From contig LT642741.1 of NCBI GenBank assembly GCA_900128585.1, positions 1-11,406 of the forward strand: a stretch of 11,406 nt of DNA, given 5' to 3'. Of the stretch, positions 7,090-11,406 are shown one piece after another (the first letter of the stretch is position 1; each line of letters starts with the position of its first letter). The stretch is from Stramenopiles sp. TOSAG23-3 (taxonomy: Eukaryota > Sar). A program made the position numbers and the translations under genes. The notes under the pieces were generated by a model. It was not told where the DNA came from, searched no databases, and saw only the letters and a list, made by a program, of their open reading frames with translations.

Positions 7090-8940
7090 ATGCTTTCCCA
7101 TTCATTGTTCCTTGTAAGTTTGGTTCTAGTCGGGGCACAGGCGTCGCCGCTCCCAGGCTGCCAGACCTACCATGACAACCAGTGCCAAGGAAATACAATA
7201 ACGACAAACGCAAGCATGGGCGAACGCCGTTGGTTTACCCCTGCCCGTGGAACAAAGGGTTACTTGCCATCGTTTCAAGATTACTCCCACCTTGTTGGGT
7301 ACACGTCCATCACGTACAGTGCGGATCGGTCGACCGCCACCGTGTCGGTGAACGCCGTTCACAAGGACTCCTCCGTTACCCTGACGTACATTTTTGACGG
7401 GACACAAGCGTCATCGCCTTCCATGGGTTTCAGCTCGTCGAACTTCACAGACAAACCCTTGAAAGTTTCGGTCAAAGGAAGTGACGGAACGAACTTGGAC
7501 CTGGAACCTGTCGACTTCTTGTGGAACGTCCAAAAGTTGAAAACACCAGCTGCTGGAGACTATCGCAACGGCCAGAAAGGCGCCATCGTGGAAATGTTTG
7601 GCTGGCCTGACGAAGACATCCTGGAGGAGTGTGAGTTCTTGGCCAAGTCTGGGTATATGGGGGTAAAGTTGTACCCTCACCAAGAGCAAGTCATGGCGGC
7701 GGAACCGTTCCAAAACCTGCTGAATCCATGGTACTTTATGTACCAACCAGTATCGTACAGGCTGCAGGGACGCATGGGCTCACGCGATGACCTTCGCAAG
7801 TTGATCACCACCTGCCGCGGCCTGGGTGTTCGTGTATACGCAGATGCCGTGGTGAACCACATGACTGGAGGGGGCAACGACATGGGACTGCACCGTAACG
7901 CGGCCGGATCTTCGTGCACAAAGTGGGGGAATAAGTCATCGTCCCTTGCAGACGTTGAAGGCGGCCCGTCGCCTTATTACACGCAAGATTTTGTGTACAC
8001 GACGTCCCCGAGCACGGGCCTGCCCCAATCGCAGGAATTTCCCGCCGCCGCGTACGGCCCGTTGGATTTTCACTGCGAGCGTGTATTGAACTCGTGGAAC
8101 GACCCGTTGGACTTGAACGCTGGGTGGTTGACCGGCTTGGTCGATTTGAACACAGAGTTGGACCACGTGCAGGAGCGAATTGCCGCTTATTTAACGGACT
8201 TGCTAAGCATTGGTATTAGTGGGTTCAGGATGGACGCCGCGAAGCACATGAAGCCGGACGACCTTGTGAGCATATTTTCAAAGCTAAAGCGAAACATGGG
8301 CGGCGCGTTGCCGGACGATTTTATCACCTGGTGGGAAATTTTGCTAGGTGGAGAGTCGGACTTGCTGATGTGCAATGCAGGCAGCGGTTACAATTATGGG
8401 GGTTACTTAGTGAAAGCGTTCCAAGCCGCAGGTTTCGACCAAACCGACCTGGACAAGATCAAGATATGGAACAGTGGCTACCCGAAGGAAACCGCCAAGG
8501 GTCTGGTTGATTGCGACCCCAACTCGCCAAAAATCCGATCCGTCATCCAAAACGACGATGCCGACCAGCAAAACCCAGGAAGCTCGAGCCGCGACATGGG
8601 CAACGATGGTTGCGTTCTTATCAAGGGTTGTTCTGTCCAAGATCACCGCGCGTTTGAAGTAAAGCTCTTCACGTCGCCCAATGGTGCCTCGGACAACAAC
8701 AACGATTTTCCCATTCGAGTCGTGCTCTCGTCGTTTTACTGGTATGGCAACCAACTCCAAGGCATTCCAGATGGAAAGTCCGACTGTTCGCTGTGCACAA
8801 CAAACTGTGATGGGTGCCAGAGTGTCCCGAAAACGGCCGCGCACGACCCCTCTTCAACAGGGTACGACAAGACCGGTTACACCCGTGTCCACAGAGATGG
8901 CGCTATAATCCAGGCCATGAGAAGTTGGATGGGTTTGTAA
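7090..8940 (+). CDS. Secreted alpha-amylase, GH13 family, with extra N-terminal domain
   Basis: Hydrolyses internal alpha-1,4 bonds of starch or glycogen. It has 616 residues, with a signal peptide probably cleaved after VLVGAQA (about residue 19). Residues 20 to about 160 form a beta-rich, Ser/Thr-rich domain before the catalytic barrel; I do not recognise it. The barrel carries GH13 region I DAVVNH (252-257), a region V-like LVDLNTELD just before region II, and region II GFRMDAAKH (378-386) with nucleophile Asp382. Glu416 in WWEILLGGE is the likely acid/base. Region IV appears as VIQNDDADQQ (485-494) with Asp490 as the third catalytic Asp; the usual NHD is NDD here. The C-terminal part has a Cys-rich loop CSLCTTNCDGC and ends near the domain boundary with AMRSWMGL. 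The protein is longer than typical amylases of about 480-510 residues because of the N-terminal domain. The ATG at 7090 opens the signal peptide. An extracellular or vacuolar digestive role is inferred. Confidence 0.96.
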   Translation: MLSHSLFLVSLVLVGAQASPLPGCQTYHDNQCQGNTITTNASMGERRWFTPARGTKGYLPSFQDYSHLVGYTSITYSADRSTATVSVNAVHKDSSVTLTYIFDGTQASSPSMGFSSSNFTDKPLKVSVKGSDGTNLDLEPVDFLWNVQKLKTPAAGDYRNGQKGAIVEMFGWPDEDILEECEFLAKSGYMGVKLYPHQEQVMAAEPFQNLLNPWYFMYQPVSYRLQGRMGSRDDLRKLITTCRGLGVRVYADAVVNHMTGGGNDMGLHRNAAGSSCTKWGNKSSSLADVEGGPSPYYTQDFVYTTSPSTGLPQSQEFPAAAYGPLDFHCERVLNSWNDPLDLNAGWLTGLVDLNTELDHVQERIAAYLTDLLSIGISGFRMDAAKHMKPDDLVSIFSKLKRNMGGALPDDFITWWEILLGGESDLLMCNAGSGYNYGGYLVKAFQAAGFDQTDLDKIKIWNSGYPKETAKGLVDCDPNSPKIRSVIQNDDADQQNPGSSSRDMGNDGCVLIKGCSVQDHRAFEVKLFTSPNGASDNNNDFPIRVVLSSFYWYGNQLQGIPDGKSDCSLCTTNCDGCQSVPKTAAHDPSSTGYDKTGYTRVHRDGAIIQAMRSWMGL

Positions 8941-9053
8941 TATCTTTGAGTAAAATTATTCATAACATTTTTATCACGTGTGGTAAAACTCAAAAACAAA
9001 ATATTATTTTGATTTTACTCCCATCTTTACTTCGGATGAAAAATAAATTATAT

Positions 9054-9069
9054 AGTATGATATCATACT
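9054..9069. repeat. Perfect 16-bp palindrome AGTATGATATCATACT
   Basis: The two 8-base halves are exact reverse complements with no spacer. It lies 114 bases past the amylase stop. It could be a dimeric protein-binding site or form a small hairpin in the 3' UTR. The function is not known, and AT-rich DNA makes such palindromes less surprising. Confidence 0.75.
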
Positions 9070-9222
9070 CTAAATGAGAGTCTGAAAGCATGCTATATAT
9101 AATATTGCTCGCTTTTCTAATTTACTCTAATAAGTACGTATTGATGACGGCTATTGTTGGTGACTCGTATGTATATATTGCATGACCTCTAGATGCTGTG
9201 TTGGATATGAAGCTGCACTGCC

Positions 9223-9268
9223 GCTGAGTGACACTGCTATCATATTCTATGTCACCACCAAGCTCAGC
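9223..9268. repeat. Interrupted hairpin
   Basis: GCTGA (9223-9227) pairs with TCAGC (9264-9268) and the adjacent GTGACA (9228-9233) pairs with TGTCAC (9250-9255), with an 8-base bulge on one side and a 16-base loop. It lies in non-coding DNA; it might be a structured RNA or a chance fold. Confidence 0.4.
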
Positions 9269-9600
9269 AGAGTTCGATGCAAATGTTCATATGCGGAAAT
9301 ATTTTCTGCGCTGATAATATGATATATTGTTTAAAATTAACGAAATACCACTATCGGAGAAATATATGGATAAATCGGGGGTCGTACATCATAAACCATG
9401 AAAAATTAATGTTGTGCTTTACTATTGCATTTCCTAGTCTAGTTAAAATATACTACCTAAAATCTTTATTTTCTTTCTTTTTTTCTTCCTATTTTTTTAG
9501 TTAAACTATTTTTTCGTAAATATCGACTCGGAATACATATATATAGCATCGCTAATAAAAAATTACCGCCAAAGATGCCTTTTATTGATACGAGGATGGA

Positions 9601-9616
9601 TGACAGGTACCTGTCA
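9601..9616. promoter_or_regulatory. Perfect 16-bp palindrome TGACAGGTACCTGTCA, possible dimer site
   Basis: The sequence is its own reverse complement over 16 bases, with mixed composition inside AT-rich DNA, about 305 bases upstream of the ABC transporter start. Each half contains TGACAG, the core recognised by TALE-class homeodomain proteins in other eukaryotes. Assignment to that class is speculative; a two-fold symmetric transcription-factor site is the more general inference. Confidence 0.45.
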
Positions 9617-9921
9617 AATTTTGTTGTGCGTAAAAAATGATGTTTAGCAGATAGCATGGAGTAAAGAAGAAAGAAAAAAACACCCTTTTTTTGTTTTCAC
9701 ATGTTATTACATACATTTTCATCATCATCCATCATCACAGGAGGTCAGTTCGTAGGAGTCAGGGGAAGTAGTGAGTATTATTATTATCTCCATACATCCT
9801 CAGCTCAGAAAACAAACGACAATTACATTGTTAAAAAAAAAACACACACACACAAACAAAACAAATATTATACTGAAGCCAAATAAGTAAAAGATTTAAT
9901 TAAGAACGAATAATCTACGAA

Positions 9922-11406
9922 ATGAAACGAATCATATTGTCAGACCCTGCACACCTAGTCACTGCACGCTTCTCGTACCCGAAACCTGCAGAATGCAACG
10001 ACTATTCTAACGCTACTGAATCAAGATGCCTCGCACCTAGTATCTCCGCTTTTCAAAGTGTAATCCCCCTAGCGTGGGCTCAAGAAGATGATTTAGCGAC
10101 AAACTTGATGCGTGTAATCGATGCTGAAAGATTTTATCCATTAATTTTGACGTTTTTTGCACTTGTTATGATTTTTTATTACAATTGCTTCCTGAAAGTT
10201 TACGCCAGTGCCAACGCAAAGATTGTGCTGAGGGAAAAGAAAGCTGCAATATCGAGTGCAATGTCGACTGCATTGAATTGGAAAGTATCCGCAAATAAAC
10301 TTCGCAAGGAAAAGCTAAACAAAATCCTCGAGCAAAAAGACACAAACGAAAAAACTGAAATCCATGACATTGACCCGGACAATGAGTTGGAAAAAAATGA
10401 CGCACAAATACAGTACGAATTGGACTTGCAAATACCATCACCTTCGAAACTTTATGAACTGCTCTACGATGAAAATGAACAAAGAAAATCGTTATACTTT
10501 GGTATCGATCAATTGAAATTCGAGAAATTGGAAAAACTACTTTACTCAAGTTTGAAAGCCACGCTGAACGAGTATACTAACTCAACGCAAAAAGCGCGAC
10601 AACCGAAAAAGTTTCCGTTGCTGGACTGGCAGCATTTTTCTGAAGTTTTGCCATTCCAAGATGGGATTCGTTTGAAAGAATTAGTGCAATTAGTCCGGAA
10701 AAAAATCAAGAAAAATATCGGCTCTCATGTGATACCAGTGACGGAGTTACGAAATGCTGAAGACTGCCTAGAAAGAATTGGTTCCGAAAGAATTGGTGGG
10801 TACAAAATCCTTTTGCAAATGGCATTGCCCTCGTTACCCTTTCTTCTAGCAAGTCTAACTTTGAGTACGTTTAAAACTTGGGGTGATGTTATGGTATTTT
10901 CAAGCAGATCAACAATGTTAAATGCCATCGATATGAGTTCAGAAGAAAGCTTGCACTTAATACAGCGGACGACACTGTCATTCTTGGCTCTACGCGGTTT
11001 TTTTGAGTGCACTGGGATGCTATGCCATCTGTTGCGTACCAAAGCTGCCGGAAAGTTTTCTTTGCCACTGCGAACTGCAGTTATGCAAGGTTTGCTACGT
11101 CAGGATATTGAGTATTTTGATCGCCAAAAAATTCAGCCCTTGATCGATGCAGCTACGGAGCAAAGCCAGAAGTTGTCATGGGTATTTTTTCAACTCCCAT
11201 TAGAACTGATTGGATGCCTAACTGGCATTATTACAGCCTCTACAATGATTAAAAGGATGGCCCCAGACATGTTCTTAATTACATTCTGTCCATGCATCAT
11301 TATGGGAACAACCCATTATTTTATTTGCCGATTCATGGAAAAAAAATGGATACGACGTGGAAAGCTGAGAGAAAATACGAAAGAAAAAGCATCGCAGCTA
11401 CTGAAC
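9922..11406 (+). CDS. ABC exporter (ABCB/TAP-like) membrane domain, 5' part, runs off window
   Basis: The frame is open from ATG 9922 (in-frame stop TAA at 9901-9903) to the last base, 495 codons, so the gene continues beyond the window. An isolated TM segment lies at about residues 74-93. Residues 95 to about 290 are hydrophilic, charged and partly helical, with KLRKEKLNKILEQKD-like coiled-coil character; I recognise no domain there. The ABC exporter transmembrane domain begins near 294 (hydrophobic 295-312), followed by about 352-370, then the characteristic coupling-region sequence LRTAVMQGLLRQDIEYFD (383-400), and hydrophobic segments near 424-444 and 450-470. This sequence is typical of type IV ABC exporters such as ABCB half-transporters. 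The nucleotide-binding domain, expected downstream, is not in the window. The substrate cannot be told; the long N-terminal extension is unusual and could target or regulate the protein. Confidence 0.85.
   Translation, partial: MKRIILSDPAHLVTARFSYPKPAECNDYSNATESRCLAPSISAFQSVIPLAWAQEDDLATNLMRVIDAERFYPLILTFFALVMIFYYNCFLKVYASANAKIVLREKKAAISSAMSTALNWKVSANKLRKEKLNKILEQKDTNEKTEIHDIDPDNELEKNDAQIQYELDLQIPSPSKLYELLYDENEQRKSLYFGIDQLKFEKLEKLLYSSLKATLNEYTNSTQKARQPKKFPLLDWQHFSEVLPFQDGIRLKELVQLVRKKIKKNIGSHVIPVTELRNAEDCLERIGSERIGGYKILLQMALPSLPFLLASLTLSTFKTWGDVMVFSSRSTMLNAIDMSSEESLHLIQRTTLSFLALRGFFECTGMLCHLLRTKAAGKFSLPLRTAVMQGLLRQDIEYFDRQKIQPLIDAATEQSQKLSWVFFQLPLELIGCLTGIITASTMIKRMAPDMFLITFCPCIIMGTTHYFICRFMEKKWIRRGKLRENTKEKASQLLN

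Larger units (their letters stand above)
8941..9921. other. AT-rich spacer between amylase and ABC transporter genes
   Basis: This 981-base spacer contains no convincing gene; ORFs of 60-90 codons here are low-complexity and lack domains. It must hold the amylase terminator (an AATAAA-containing stretch near 9040 is a candidate) and the promoter of the ABC gene. Notable items are the palindromes at 9054-9069 and 9601-9616, a hairpin at 9223-9268, a T/C-rich run near 9466-9500, CAT repeats near 9720-9737 and a short (AC)6 run at 9842-9854. Confidence 0.65.

Noticed and set aside
8941-9921. tRNA or other classical RNA gene in the long spacer
   Set aside because: I looked for cloverleaf-like arms and a TTCGA-type loop context; a TTCGATGC at 9273-9280 has no matching arms around it.
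10166-11042. Minus-strand ORFs of 60-127 codons
   Set aside because: They lie inside the continuous 495-codon ABC transporter frame on the plus strand and show no domain.
1-11406. Several neighbouring membrane or secreted proteins as one co-working system
   Set aside because: Strands alternate, spacers are large, and no functional link between amylase, RING, ABC and EF-hand proteins follows from the sequence.

Overview
This is nuclear-type DNA from a microbial eukaryote. It encodes a C-terminal-motor kinesin, a membrane-anchored RING-type zinc-finger protein, an EF-hand multi-pass membrane protein, an ABC-exporter membrane domain and a secreted alpha-amylase. Genes alternate strands with no operon logic, most are intact without introns, and coding DNA of roughly balanced composition is separated by very AT-rich spacers. 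The multi-pass region of the gene at 1765-3143 carries a pattern I associate with large receptor-like proteins of stramenopiles and other algae and protists. I therefore lean towards a stramenopile or similar alga/protist, with low confidence.

Layout: 1-1404 (+) is the 3' end of a kinesin-14-like gene that starts upstream of the window. 1405-1764 is a convergent AT-rich spacer. 1765-3143 (-) encodes a signal peptide, a short ectodomain, a TM segment, an EF-hand and a multi-TM bundle, with a frame break near 2800-2930 best explained by one small intron. 3144-3854 is a divergent spacer holding two inverted ~90-bp copies of one sequence, one nested in the other, plus a strong hairpin. 3855-4772 (+) encodes an unnamed 305-residue polytopic membrane protein with a Cys-rich CTCDCWDG motif. 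4773-5170 is a convergent spacer. 5171-6010 (-) is a RING-like zinc-finger protein with C-terminal membrane segments. 6011-7089 is a divergent spacer dominated by a 252-base pyrimidine-rich minisatellite. 7090-8940 (+) is a secreted GH13 alpha-amylase with an extra N-terminal domain. 8941-9921 is an AT-rich spacer with two perfect 16-bp palindromes. 9922-11406 (+) is the 5' part of an ABC transporter, open to the window end.

The genes do not form an evident pathway. Four of the six products are membrane proteins or secreted, but this may be chance. I do not see a convincing new multi-gene system. The observations most worth checking are the nested inverted repeat at 3292-3463, the frame break in the EF-hand membrane gene, the replaced His in amylase region IV, and the two poorly characterised membrane proteins.
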